Shown here: positions 35,526-49,600 of the stretch, piece by piece
How positions within the stretch are numbered: position 1 is the stretch's first letter
How the letters are laid out: every line of letters starts with the position of its first letter
Made by a program: the position numbers and the translations under genes
The notes under the pieces: generated by a model
The model's input: the letters and a program-made list of their open reading frames with translations, nothing else
The model's database searches: none
Told to the model about the DNA's origin: nothing
Source of the DNA: Prinia subflava
Taxonomy: Eukaryota; Chordata; Aves; Passeriformes; Cisticolidae
Direction: 5' to 3'
Assembly: GCF_021018805.1 (NCBI RefSeq)
Contig: NC_086249.1
Location: forward strand, 79,572,472 to 79,636,471
Length of the DNA stretch: 64,000 nt

Positions 35526-38500
35526 GCTCTGAGGTGAGGGCACTCATTCTTGCAGAATGCACCCTCTGCCTTGCACTGCAGCAGTTGCAATGATGGAAAG
35601 CAAGCAAGGATGAGCTGTCAGGCTTGGGCAAAAGAAGGATTACTGGGGAAAAAAACATCATCGGATATGCTTGGAGTGCTTCAAAGTTTAATTTCTTTTG
35701 ACTATTTCTGTTCCAAAACATAGACAGAACTGTGCACCTCCTCTCAACATTTCCATTCTGCTGTGCAGACAGCGCAGAGCACTTCACATCACCCTCACCC
35801 TCAGCCATCCCAGCACTGACACAACGTAACCTCTCCAGCAAGACAGAAGAGCAGCAATTGTTCATTGTGGCTCCCTTCAGAGCAGGAACAGCTTGGCCGT
35901 GCTCCAGTGCTTCATGTTCCAAAGCCTGATCCCTGAGTTTGTCAGTGTCAGCGCAGCAGATCCATCAGACTCACAGGGCAGTGCTGCCTCCTTTGCTGGT
36001 AACACCTGCCAGCAAACCCCTCTGCCAAAGAATGGAAGTATTACTGCTGTGTCCTTTTTTCCCTTTTTTGTTTGGAAGACATGTCATCATGCCCTTTAAG
36101 TTCCTACTTGTGACACAAACGTGTCGGGGATGGGGGATTGAGCACTTCTAGCCCAGGACTGTTTCCCAGGTGGAAGATGTAGCCTTCCTTATTTAAAATA
36201 GCTTTCTCTGCAGTGGAGTGGACAGAGCCCAGATTGCCTGTGCGTGGCTTTGACAGCACTTAAAAGCCACTGTTCCCTGTGGCTCTGTGCTTTGGACCCT
36301 CCAGCTGTTTCTGCCATGGTATGGACCAGTGATTCAGGGGATCCTGCTTCTTGCTGAGGAGCATGTCAGCATCTAGGGGAAACACTGCAAGAATAAACAA
36401 GCTGGTGCTTGTTCCAGGCTGTAAATGGCAACAAACCAAGATGGCCAAACACTTGTCAGATCTGCTATTATGAAACAAGCAAGAGAAGGCCGGAGACAAG
36501 GAACAGAGAACCAAAATCTGGGGGTTTTTGCAAGAAATATGAATTATTATTTTAGCAAAGCCTCCCTGTTGGTACAGAATTGTACTCAGGAGCCTCCTGC
36601 CACACAGAAGGAGCCCTGCTTTGCTTCAGAACTATTGCTGCTTTTCATGGTAGCTCTAAGGAGTCAAAAGCTGCAAACAAGGCATCCCTTCTGCCACCTG
36701 AAATCCCTGCACAGGGAAACATTCACAACAGAGAACTACAGATTTGTGTCAGCTACATTCCCAGCCACTTCAGGGATGTGTGGTTGTTAGGGCTAGCAGT
36801 GTTGAGTATTACTTTCCCTTGCTGTTAACAAAGCATCTTCTTCCTGTGGACCAGCCCCTAACAACCCTCAGAGACTTCCTGGCCTCAAGTAGCATTAAAC
36901 TCAATACTAGCAAAGCTGGGGACTGGCTCCATCCATCAAACTAATCGAAACCTTGTTTTGCCCTCTGTATCCTGTTCTCTAAGGCAATTATGCCTCTTTC
37001 AACTTTGAAACACAATTCAAATCCCAAAAAAAGTGACTTTTGTTTTCCAATATATTATGTTTCTAAAACATTTATTGAAAAAACTAGACTAAGACACATG
37101 AATACTCAGATGGCAGTGAACTTGCTGGCCACTAAACCCACCAGTCTATATAGTGAAGCTGCAAACACTTTAGACACAGAAAATACCAGATAATTATTTC
37201 CCCATACAGCAAAAAGTTAGGCATAAGGCTTCTCTAGAATACATATTCATGGAACTACATAAATTAGGTCTGCAAGCTCCTCCTTAGCTTGTCTGTAGAC
37301 CAGCAATGTGACTGACAATGCTCCTCAGTAGCCTACATTGAGAAATAAAGGAAAAGTACATCATACTTGAAAAAAAATAATAAAATCCAACTGTGGATCT
37401 CATCCTCCAGCAGCAGGACTGGTCCTGTGTGTGAGGATCAAAGGATGTACAGCAGTGTGTGCCTTGCACACTTTTTCTTCTGGAAAGCTGGTCTCACTCA
37501 GCAGCACCACACTGGCCAGTTCCCTCTCCTGCATTGTGTTTTTCCTACTGAGACTGAGGATTTGCACCCAGCACCAGCACAGCTGCCCATTTGTACAGAT
37601 CACTGTGAGTAAATAGGCACCTCAAATTAGGTCATGTTAGTTTCATTTTGTCTGCCTGACCAGATGACAGCAGAAAATTCCAATTCTCAAGTCTTCTAGG
37701 GAAAAAAATCCCAAGAGCATGTCTCATCTTAATTTACTCCCAAATCCTGTATTTTCAAGCTTTCAGTGCTGTATTCCACTATCCTCCATCAAAAGTGGCT
37801 CTTCTTGAGAGGCAGCAGCTCTTTCTTACCTGTGGTTCCCAACACACTTGATGCCTCTTTCTCCTGCTGAGATGTCTAATCCGAGATGGGAGCAGAGCAC
37901 CAACATTCAAACCTCCATCTGCCTTCTGGAAGACTCAGTTCAGGCCAGACAACTTCAAAGTACCCCAGACTTTCAAGCATCAGCAGACCCCTAACATGAT
38001 TCATTCCTTTCAAATCAGCCCCACAGTCAGTCACAGTCAAAACCTAAGGGCAACAGCTGCCTCAGCTCCTGTTGCTGGAAGATACTATTAAAAAAGAATA
38101 TGGGAGCTGCATCAGGAAGCTCTGAAGCAAAACTAGAAACAGTACGAGCAAAGTAGCAAATCCAGAGTCTTGTCATTAAGGGCCCAGTGGGAGGCATCAC
38201 ACACACTCAGAGATGGGCTGTACTGGTACCAGCCACTTGCCCTCTCTTCAATTTGCCCTTTTATGAAGGAAGTCAGGCTGTGAAGTAACCTAAAGAGCTT
38301 TTAAATCCTTCTCTCGTGTATCTAAAGGTTCAGACTTCCCGGGGGATTATTTTTTTTGAGCACACACATTTTGTGCTAGTCTGCAGTAGCATGCTTGTAC
38401 CTGTACAAACTCACATACTTTGTACTGAAGTCACTGGATTAAATAAAAGACATCCCTGGAAGTAACAGCTGGCAGCCAGAGCTCCCATTTACTCTCCATG

Positions 38501-39860
38501 GCTGTGCTGAATGTTGGACCAGGGCTGTACCTCTGAGCCATTTCTTCACAGACTTTGGCATTCAATGGCACAATCTGCACAAGGAGTGAAACCTAAGGAG
38601 AAAGAGCATCATCTCCCAAATATACTCTCTAGCTTAAGGGTTTTAAGGGTTAAAACCACCATGCTGGGAGCTGATTAACAGTTCTCTCCAAAGAACTATT
38701 GAAGAAGTGGGCATTACTTTCACACATGTCCAGCTGTGGCTTCGAGTAGAGGGAGAGGCTGTGCTTTGTGAGTGTTTCAGTAATGACAGGTTACAGGCAC
38801 ATTGTGGAGCAGCACACCACAGTGTACTTTTCAGGCAATTTAGTACCGAATAAATGCCCAGATCAACGACCTAGATAAAGGCTTCATACAAAAAAAGTAG
38901 ATCTCAAGCTGCTCGGCTGTGAAAAGATGGAGGTAATGTATAATATCTAAATTCCACCTCTGAATCCAGACAGGAAAATACATCCTGGCTCCCCATCTCA
39001 GCTGTATGGCAGATTTCCAACGGGAGCAAACCTGCACTTGTGAGCAGGAAAAACCCATTAGTCTTAAAAGGATCCCTGCAGCCCCACTCCAGGCAGGGCA
39101 CAGCAATGAATGCAGCAGCCCCACCACTGCTGGAGTCACTGGGAACTTTACCAGACAGACTGGATGGGACTCCAGGCCATGCAGGCACTGTGAGGCTCTG
39201 GCAGACAGCTCAGACAAAGGGGCACAAACACCACGCTGCTCTCAGAGTCTTCCCAGGACTGTCGTAACATCACCGCTACTGGTAACTCCCAATTTATCAC
39301 AAACCTAAAAATACTCAAAAGCCAATAAAAATATCAACCTTTAATGAGATACAGTCAAGTCACTTTGCCTGATGAGGTTTAAGATTTTCAATTTTGAGTG
39401 GCATTAAGCCAAAATACCTTTTAAATACCTTTTAAAAACTAGAAGAATTATTAAAAATAAGGGGAATTGAAGTTTTCTTGTTTGGTTGTTTTTTTTTTCT
39501 AAAATGATAGGTATTGTTACTAAAGTTGAAAGCATTTACTGGCAATTTAGTAATTGCTTAAAATAGAAACACTTCCTCAGTACTTCCTCAAGAAGGCTGA
39601 AGTTATGCTCCATGGTTTAAAGAAGTATCATACTCCTGTATCATTATCAACTGCCTGAATTGGAATAAATCAGGATGGCTTTGTCCAATCTATTTCAATA
39701 GATATCCTGCAGCCTTGTTAAGAGACAAGCAATGCAAGACCAAAGTTATTAACTTTGAGTGGATTATTCACAGACTGTTACTTTATAATTAATACACAAT
39801 AAATCCACAGATGTGCAAATCCAAAGAAATGCCCACAGTGAAACCTTGAAACTAGTAAAC
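35526..39860. other. Intergenic region between the ECRG4 and UXS1 3' ends, right part
   Basis: No gene, RNA gene or clear transposon was recognised. Open frames are short and overlap on both strands. Confidence 0.5.
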
Positions 39861-39869
39861 AGAAGTTTC

Positions 39870-40562
39870 AGTATTTTATTAAAATAGCATATTCAACCAC
39901 TGTAACCAATAATACATTAACTTTATTCCCAGAGTACGCACAACACAGTAGTGATTCAAAATATCCTTATCCATGGTAATCAATGAAAATATCTCAAATT
40001 CAAGTGTACAACTAAAACTAAACCTTTGAAAAAATCTCTCCTTTAAAGAATACATAAAGCTCTCATACAGAATTCTTTTAAACTCTTCTATATGCAGATG
40101 TCAGTGTGTCTCACCTGACAATACCACTAGTTTTTTTCTTATGCATAGTAGAACATCTCTTATTTTATAGTACCCATTTTATAAATAAATTGGCATTTTC
40201 CATCCCGTTTGTGTTTATCATCAGCTTCACAAAGAAACCAGTAAATAAAACTGTCAAGGACAGTCACAACAAAATGATCTCACATCAAGATATAAAACTT
40301 GAAGATACTAAAAGATGCTTCTACTCTATTTTACATAAAAAGACAGATTTAAAAAGTGCAAGGCAAGATTTGCAGGGAAAGGGAATATTTATGTTATTTT
40401 TAGGCACATCCACTTCTTTAAAGCAAGCTTCAGAATGAAATTCCAGTTCGTTCTTCATGATACCTGTTTTAAAGTCTCTCTCAAAAAAAAAAATTTAAAA
40501 AAAAATTAAAAAAAAATTACATCTGTCAAATGTCAAGCAGGGAATTTCCTGTCCAATAGTCT
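39870..40562 (-). terminator. UXS1: UXS1 3' UTR with candidate polyadenylation signals
   Basis: Reading the minus strand after the stop codon, the first canonical AATAAA is at 39927-39922, and a second is at 39880-39875. That gives a 3' UTR of about 640-690 bases. The stretch 40482-40517, just past the stop, is almost pure A on the plus strand (T-rich in the transcript). Which signal is used cannot be told from sequence. Confidence 0.55.
40482..40517. repeat. A-rich low-complexity tract in the UXS1 3' UTR
   Basis: The tract consists of runs of nine to eleven A separated by TTT or TT, so the transcript would read as U-tracts. It begins about 46 bases after the UXS1 stop codon. Confidence 0.85.
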
Positions 40563-40694
40563 TCAGTTATGTCTTGTTCTTCCTTTTTTCATCCTTGCAG
40601 GTTTTGGTTTGGGAATATACTGGTTGTTCGCCTGATACTCAAGTTCTTTACGGAAGTAATGAATTGCTTTATTCAAACCTTCTTCCAATGGGAC
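40563..40694 (-). CDS. UXS1: UXS1 last coding exon: C-terminal tail and stop
   Basis: The exon encodes [20 protein letters not shown] and then a lysine/arginine-rich tail ending RTRHN before TGA. There are 43 residues, the same number as in human, with small changes at the end. The acceptor is GGGAACAG. Confidence 0.97.
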   Translation of the reverse strand, partial: VPLEEGLNKAIHYFRKELEYQANNQYIPKPKPARMKKGRTRHN

Positions 40695-43600
40695 CTGTTC
40701 CCAAAAGTGAGGAGAGAATGGTATCACTCTAGGTTCACATCAGCTCATTTCACAACAGTATTGTTTATAACACAGCTATCACAGGGCAGCCAGGGAGTCT
40801 CACTCCTAGCCAATCTAAGCATTAACAGCACCACATGCTGGTTACATCTCCTCACTGCTGATACAGCTCAGCTTTTAAACAGCACATCTATTTTCTGACG
40901 GAAGTTGAAAACCCAACAAATTTAAATCTCGCACATGGCTATGATGGGTCTGCTTAGTATCAAAACAGACATGCATAATTCTGCTTTCAATTCTTAATGC
41001 ATTGAAAGAGACAAACACCCAGCATTTAAGCCCCTTCTGTTTGTAAGGATTAAAGATCCTCTCTCGCAGCATGGTATAAAGCTGGCACCCGGTATCTCAT
41101 TTGATATTCTTAAATCCTATACAAATAATTGTAATCCTACAAATTGCAGTGTTTAAATACAGGCACAGAATATGGAGACAGGAACAACAGAGGAGTTGTT
41201 TTATCAGGAGCCATATGCTCTGACATGCTTGCTTGACACCATCACCAATACAGGAACACAAAACCCGCAGCACAGAAACTGCTTGTCTAGCTGTACCAAC
41301 TCTGTACTGCTACTTCAGAGCAAGTTTTGTTACTGCCTGTGCCAAACACAGAAGGATAGAAATACAAAAGTTAAACCTCCTGTGTTTGCAACAATTTGTT
41401 ATCACCCTTGTGCTGTCAGACATGGTCTATCAATACCAGGTGCCTCTGTGAATCCTTTCAGAAGAGTTTGGATCTTTTTCTATTATTAGGCTTACATTTA
41501 CTAGGTAGGTTCACGTTTCCCAGCATGACTTTTGTTGGCAAATTTTAAAAAAGGCTACAAACCATTGTGCTAGTTAGGATGGGGAGATGGCTAAGAAAGT
41601 CACACTTTTTCTGGGAATGAAGCAGATCTCGCCTCTCCAAGCAAACCAACATCTATTGCCAACGACAGGATTGAGGATTGCAGCAAGACCAGCAAAACCA
41701 TTAGCTACAGGCTTGGTAATGTAAGTAACTATGTACCATATACTTCAAATGATTCATCTGGCTTACAGAAAGGTAAACATCTCATAGTATGCAAATTAAA
41801 AAGTTAAAATATTAAAACTGTTCTGGAGATGGCATTAGGCAGATATTCCAGTAAATGTATTGCTAACATGTGGCCCTCCCTCAGCCCCCTGTGCCTCCTG
41901 GTGTTTTTACCACACAACAACAGTAATTCATCTGTACATACCACAGGTTCCCAGCCAAGGAGTAACTTGGCTTTTCTGATGTCTGGTTTTCGTTTCTGAG
42001 GGTCATCCTGTGCTTCTGAGAGAAACTGGATTTCACTCCCACTGCCTATTAAACAAGACACTGTGATTTATCATCTGCAATTCACTATGCTTTGCATTTA
42101 CATCTTTTCTACCAAATGGAGCAGCAGGTCTTTCTGCAGCTCTCTGCTTCGTAATTCAACCACTGAAATGCTTTGCACAGACACAGGTGCACTGCATGCA
42201 ACAGGTGGGTGATCCACCTTCCCCACAGCAACACGGGTTCACAAAGCATGGATTCATGAAAATTCAGTTATGTTCACAGGCCAGTCTTTTAACCTTCTAT
42301 GAGGAAATGACTGTTCCAGTAGCTAGGGGCAGAGCAGTGGATATCACCTGCTTTGACTTCAGTGATGCTTTCGACACTGTCTCCCATAACACCTTCACTG
42401 AGTGCTGGATGAGCAGTAAGGAGGACTGAGAACTGCATGGCCAGCACCCGAGAGTGGGGATCAATTAGAGACTGGTAACTCGTGCTACACCCCAAGGGTC
42501 AGCATTGGATCAATACTGAATTGCTGATACACCAGAGCACTGTGCTGCCATCCAGACCTCGAGAAAGGAGGCTGGAGAAAGGGCTCACAGGAACCCTATG
42601 AAATTCAACAAGTCCAAAGTCCTGAATCAGGGGAAGTACAGGGTAGGGACCAACCAGTTGGAATACAACTTGGCAGGAAAGGACTGAGGGTCCTGGTGGA
42701 CATCAAGCTGAATACGAACCTGTCATGTGCTCTTGCCATGAAGGCAAATTATATCCTGGGCTGCACAAGTGCTGCCAGCAGGACAAGGGAGATCAGCTTT
42801 CCCACTAACCAGCATTGATGAGATCCATATGGAAAACTGGGTCCAGCTCTAGGCTTCCCAGTACAAGAGAGACATACAGAGCGAGTGCAACAAAGGGGCC
42901 ATGGTGATGATGAAGGGACTGGAGTATGAGGAGAGGCTGAAAGACCTGGGACCCTTCAATCTGGAGAAGAAAGGCTATGGGGAATTTCATCCATGTGTAT
43001 AAATAATAGATGGGGGGATTAAGAAGAGAAAGCCAGGCTCTTTCCAGTGGTGTCCAGTGACATGATCAGAGGCAGTGGGCACAAACTGAAACACAGATGG
43101 CCCAAGGAGGATGTGGAGTCTCTATCCTTGGAGATAACTTGAAAGCCATCTGGACATTATCCTGGGCCAATGCTGGTTGTAGGCTACCCTGCCTGAGCTG
43201 AGGGGTTGGACCAAGTGGCTTTCAGAAATCCTTTCCAAGCTCAACCATTCCATGATTTTTAGCACTTCAGCATTACAAAAGGGCATCAGTTTCTCTTTGC
43301 TTGTAATCTCCAGTCTGACTTAAATAACCAAGACTTAAACAACCATGCCTCTCCTGAGAATGACACACAGAAACAGGTCAAGTCTTCTCACCAAATCTAG
43401 CAAATAGTTTACATACCATTTAGAACTAAAGCACCTCCCTGAGTGGACTGGAACAGCCTTTTATTAGAAACAACACATGCATCAGCTTCTGTGTTATATG
43501 TTTGAACTTGTCTTTTTCAGATCTGTCAGAAACACTTCTGGAATGTACAGACTAAAAGCCCTTGGCTAATGGCAGCAGGATGTCTCATCTCATTATGGAG

Positions 43601-46600
43601 CCACACTAGAAAATCAAGCACAACCATTTCCTTCCATTCTTGAGAGCTCTGATTTGCTACAGGTATCAGAGCAAGAATGAAGAGGAAGCCATTTTCTTGG
43701 AGGAAGAGGAAGTATTTTCTTCCCAGGTGTTGTCAACCCTTTCAAGAATCCCTGTTAGAAACCGTGATAAGAACAGAGAAAGACTGTTGCCACAGCATGT
43801 GGTTTTTAATGATAGTTGAAGGACCACAGTCTGCACAACTGTGAAGAACCACCTTCCTGATGGATCCTTACTGTAGCTAAGATATTATGCAGGACATTTT
43901 CATTCATGTATTTTACATTTCATTTATGTACTGTCCTTGTGCCAAAACAAACCTAAAAATTTGTCCAAGCATTATGAAAATTCCTGGGTATAGATTGCAC
44001 AGATACACAGGAAATGTATTCATTCTACTCTTCATGTAATAATTTACAGACAATTGAGAGGATTTGGATTATCTTATTAATATTTAATGATGTGATTAAC
44101 TGCCTTTGATAAAATTATTAAGAAATCCAAAGACTAATTAAATTATCCACTTATTACACACACTCATCAAGTAATAATTATCTAATGACAAGAAGTACTT
44201 TATAAACTTTACAAAGAATTACTAATCATACTCACCAACAAGTTTTTTAATTAACTGGGCAAACTCGAGGATAGTGTGCTCTTCTGGATTTCCCTACAAA
44301 CATAAGAGATGCTCATTTCAATAACAATTAAACACCTTACAACATGCTAGATACGAGATGGTTCCAACAGGAGCATGGTAAACTCTGAAAAAGCTAAACT
44401 TTAAGCTTTATTCTATTTTGTTGAAAAAAACCCCAAACAAACAACTTTAACAAGCTTCTTACTCATTAGAAAGTTTGTTCTCCATTATATTCATGTTGGT
44501 AATTCCGTGTATGTAGGGAGGTGGTGTTCCCTGCCCTCCCTCCATCCCTACCCCCAAAAGGTCAGTCTGTAAAGAGGTGACAAACACAGTAAAGACCTCT
44601 GTCACTGAGCACCCCACACAGCCACATCGTTTGGAAATCTGGATTCAAGGACTGTGCCCAGCTGAGGACAGGCATCATGAAGAAGTATGCTTCGGTTCAT
44701 CCAAAGTTAGGAACCCAGACTCATTTAGCTGCAAACAATTGCTTCTGAATCTACTACAGCTTATATATTTTTTTAAACCAACTAGCACATAATTTCCTGG
44801 TCAACATTTCATAATTAAATGCTGAACACTTTCTGCTAGCATTAGTTCACCTTCATCAGACTCAATTCCCCCCACCCCTAGCTTTCCTTATTTCAAAATT
44901 CCTCTTTACCACGTCTCATATGACCTAAAGCTGAGCACTTAAGATACATATAGATTTACATATTGAGTTTTCTGAAGACAAAGCATGCAATAGTGTTTAA
45001 ACACATCAGCATTTGGAGAGAAACACAGAAATTAATTCACGGTCACAGGAGAAAAGGAAAATCTAGTAAACAACTGCCCTGCAGAGTTGAGTATCTGATT
45101 TGGCAAAAGCTGGCATACACAAGAAATGACTTGGGATATTCATCCTTTTTCTATTCTTGAATCCACTACTAAGAATAAGGTGACAAACATAACAGAACAA
45201 AATCTTACTAGACAAATTAAGTTCCAAGCATTTTAAACAATATTAGAGAACTATACAAAAAATACTATCACATTTTCCTTGAATCCAGGGTAGTATGAAA
45301 TGATTTCTAATTACCTAGAGCTAAGGACTCCTTCAGTGCTTTCTTTCCACTAAAATCACTCTTCAATCATTTTCTTGGTGCACTTTGCATGTGTCACCCA
45401 CATATTTTTTCCCCTTCACATTCTAATTACATCCTCTTGCTAAAACAAATGGAAAACTCCAGCAAATTTATCCTGTTCTTGGAACTTAAGATCTCAATAT
45501 CTAGGGGCTTAGTTTTCTTATTTATAAAGAAAGCACATAGGAGAATATGTTCTTCATAATGAAAAGAGCTTCCTTTATTTCATTTACTTTCTCTAGAAGT
45601 CAGCAGCAGTGACAAGGAGGAAAACAGAGGTGGTGTTGACCAGTGCACTGTAACTCAGGAGAGTGTAGCACTCATACTCACCAAGTTGACAGGACTGCTG
45701 ACATTGCTGTTCATCAATGCCACCAACCCATTCACAAGATCACTGTAAAAAAAGGAAGAACACATTGGGGCAATTTCCACTTCTCTATAAATAATATTCT
45801 TGGTCCAAAAAGAGAGCTGACTCCTAAGAGCTCCAATAAAGCAGATCAGGCAGCTCAGGAATGCTGAAATCAGATTTATATGGGTGCATGTTTTCTTGAG
45901 TGTTTGTATTAAAAATTTATTAGTATTTCCTCTTCTCTCCAGTATCCAAACATATCTGGACGCTGATTTCTAATGCATTTCAAAAAGAATAGAGCAAGTT
46001 TAATACAGAGGCACATAACACTACCACCTGCTTTGCAGCTTGTTGTTTGAATTGTCTTCTCATTTTCAAAAATTCTTAAACCAAGTTTGCTAAAAAACAG
46101 TATTTCAGTGTTACTTTCCCCCAGCAATATAATCCATTGTTATTTTGGATCATTAGCTACAGATGTAGCACCCTAGACACAGAAATCCAGATCCTTTTCA
46201 TTATGACTTATAATTAGGAGAGAAATGGGTATTTTGACCTGATGGGGTTTCTTTAGTATTTATTACCACTGATACTACTTTCAGCAGAGGGAAAGAACAT
46301 TTCTAAGCAAAAAATGCTTAAAACAACCCAGAAGTCCTGCAAGGGTTTTTTTAGCTTTTTTTTGTGCAGTCTGCACACCAAGCACAGCAGTCCCAAGGAC
46401 ACGAGGTGGCAGCATTGCATTAAAATACAAGGAGTGACAAACTGTTCAGCACTAAAAACTTGTCTGTTACTTGCTGTGTCTGGAAAGGAAGAGCATGTTA
46501 GTATCTCAAGCAAAATTCTAAAACAATGTTTTTCTCCTCCATATTTTTTAAAATTTCCATGTCTCCCTTCTGAAAGTAAAGCTGCCTCCTAAGAGCTCCA

Positions 46601-49600
46601 GTAAAGCAGATCAGGCAGCTGAGAAATTCTGAAATCAGATTTCAATGGGTGAATGTTCTTTTGAGTGCTTGTATTAAAAAATGATTTTAAAAAGTAAAGC
46701 AAATGCACATGCAACCAAGTTGAGCAGGCTAACCGAACCATGAAGTAAATTATCAGCCAGAACAAACAGGGCTTACCTGACATACTGGAAAGCTCTTGTC
46801 TGAGTTCCAGGTCCATAGACCTAAAGCATACAAAAAATAGGAAAATTAATAAATACAGAACTCCTCTCTAGCCCAATTATCTTTTCCTTACTATTCTAGA
46901 AAAATGTCTCAAGGAGAAACATTTGAGACACAAGCTCAGTGATACAGGAATGGAAAAAAATGTGCTTGCAGAGTCTTTAGCAAAGTATCAGTTCATTGAA
47001 GGTCATCTTCCTCTTGGATCTGTCTCCACTAAACATATCCCTAGGTATTTTGTTAACCAGAATGCTGCATGAAGGAAACCTTCTCAGAGATGTAGGACAG
47101 AGTGATGCTTTGTCCTCTCCTGGAACATTGAAAAAAGGTGCAGTCAGCACTCAGACAGAAAAGAGTGCCAAAGATTTAAAGCAAACTTCAGACTACTAAG
47201 ATGTGGTTATGATGAGCAGTTTTGACTTGCTCATTAACAACAGTCAGCTTCAAAGAGACCACTAAATGTTAGTGGTCTCTAAAAAAATTGTTGAGAAACA
47301 GCATGGTGTTTAAAGCAATCAGGACAAAAAAAAAAAAAATCACGTGGCTCTAAATATTACTATCTAGGGAAATGGGAAGCAGAGTAATTTCTAGATGATC
47401 CAACTCACAAAGTCACCTGTACAGATTTGCATTAATTAACCTTAGAGGGGAGAAAAAAAAGTCTCCTCAGATTACATACTGGTACTTTGGAGAGAGTTGC
47501 TGAAGTTCAAACAGACATTAATGTATACTTGAAGTGTACAGAATGGTATTTGATATCATTATTTTTCACACAGTTTAACCAAGTGCAGTACTAAAGTCTT
47601 TAGAACATGAATATTCTTATATTCTGAAAGCTACCAGTAGGCACATTTAAGTGGTGAAAACATTTCAGTTTAACTGGGGACAGAGACATTTTACCATCAA
47701 CCTGCTGCAACAGAACAGCTTCTGGAAGGACAGAACAGAAAGCATGCACGTTTTCCTTGACGACAGAAAGGGCAGTACAATGGTACACAGGCCACCTGTT
47801 ACTTTGTAAGTCTTGAGCTCTCCAAGGCTGATTCAGAGCCCAAAAGACTTCACATTTGAGTACACATTGGTTAAGATCAGGAGTTAAACAGTTTACCCAA
47901 AAAGTGATTCAGAGAGGAACGCACCAGGAGCACAATGACAGCCTTCCAGTTTGTTCCCAAACAAACAGGAAGCAGATTTTATGCATTTATGTAGAGCTTC
48001 CTGCATTTAGCTTTACTTTTAGCATGTGGGATACATTTTACAGAACTAAATATTTGTACATGATTTTTGCAAAGACAGCCATGTGGTTATCTTTCACAGG
48101 CAATGGCTGGAAAATACAACATAGTTTCTATCTTTCAGTTTCTCGTAATAAATCTTTCCTTTACAATAACAGAACAACAATCATCATATTTGCATAGGCC
48201 ACAATTTCTACAACTCAGTGATACTGTTCTCTCAAGAGATTATTTACTCCATTTCGAACAAGTACTCTGGACCAAGAGACCAAATAGACAGAGTATCTAA
48301 AGAGATAACACACTTGGTATTCCTGTCAGACAAATTCTATGATGATAAAGGAGTAATTTTTTTTAAGGTCTCAGCCACTGCTTATTGCTGATAATTAATT
48401 TTATTTGACCTGGTCAGTTAAAGAACTCTTCCTTTAACATTTTTTCTCAGATCCAGTAATTTTCAACATCAGACAGTTATTTCCTACAGAACAGTGATGT
48501 TGGGCAGAACATTTTATTTTAACCCCTATTACAATTACATTCTTGCTAAAGTTGAGACAGCATGGTAATTATAGAAATAAAATAAAAGCTTTTAATGTGG
48601 CCTGCCACAGAAGAACATGGACTCCAGACTTCTCTTACTGATGCTCTGAAATAGTCCATGGACTGTATGTTTTAATTTAAGGTAAATGGTTTGTATTTCG
48701 TAAGGCTTCAGAAAACTTCCAGTCAGCGTTCTCACTCTGTTCTTATAAAAGGTTGCAGTACTACTGCCAACAAAACTCAAGAAACTATGCATGAATCAAA
48801 AAAAAATTGATTGGCCAAATATGGTAATAGCTTGCTATATGCACCGGGGACCAAACCCAAAAAATGGAAATACCTTCTGATCCTCTATAAGCCAGTATAT
48901 TTTCTAAACAGCATTTACAGCCTCACACTTTATGCCCAGGGATGCCATCCTGCGAACATCAACACGCAAAAATCAGCACGTATTTTGATACAAGCAAGTC
49001 CTACAAGGATACAAGGTATGAAAAGAAGAAGCTCCACCTTCTTGTCTACTTCTATTTGTTTAGTTCCAATAGGCAAGTTTGGGAAGACACCTGGATAAGA
49101 AAATGAAACTCTTTCTGCAGGAATTTAAATTCCCTTTTTTTAATGTTTGATAGGAAAAAAGCACTAACCCATGTGTTTGTCCTGTCTATGTAGTGCTGAA
49201 GGGATTCCTATCAAAGGCTAGACAAGCTGGGCTCACTGGTTTAGTCAGCTACCCAAGACTAAGCCCTGAGGTCTGCACTCTTAATGCTGACTTATATGGC
49301 AGATTAAATGTCATATGCTCTAGTCAACACTGGGTAAGTTACAGTCAGCATCACACAATAGCTACCATACACTAACCACTAATAGTGATTTCTACAAAAG
49401 CAGTAAATCTCTGGAGGAAAAAAAAACTCTTTAGGAGATGTGGCAAACACAGCATTACTGCAGGCCTGTAACTCTGAAATAACCACAAACCTAAACTGGA
49501 AAATTAGCAAAGGCTAGGAACACCAGAGTAGCCGAGATCTGTCACTGATGACATTAAAAAATAGTAACAAATTGCCTAAGTGACCAATCACTGTTAAATA

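Noticed and set aside
42187..42429. 80-codon frame with [14 protein letters not shown] that could be taken for a host reverse-transcriptase-like gene
   Set aside because: It is a short degraded CR1 RT piece that ends at a stop and is followed directly by CR1 3' UTR sequence.
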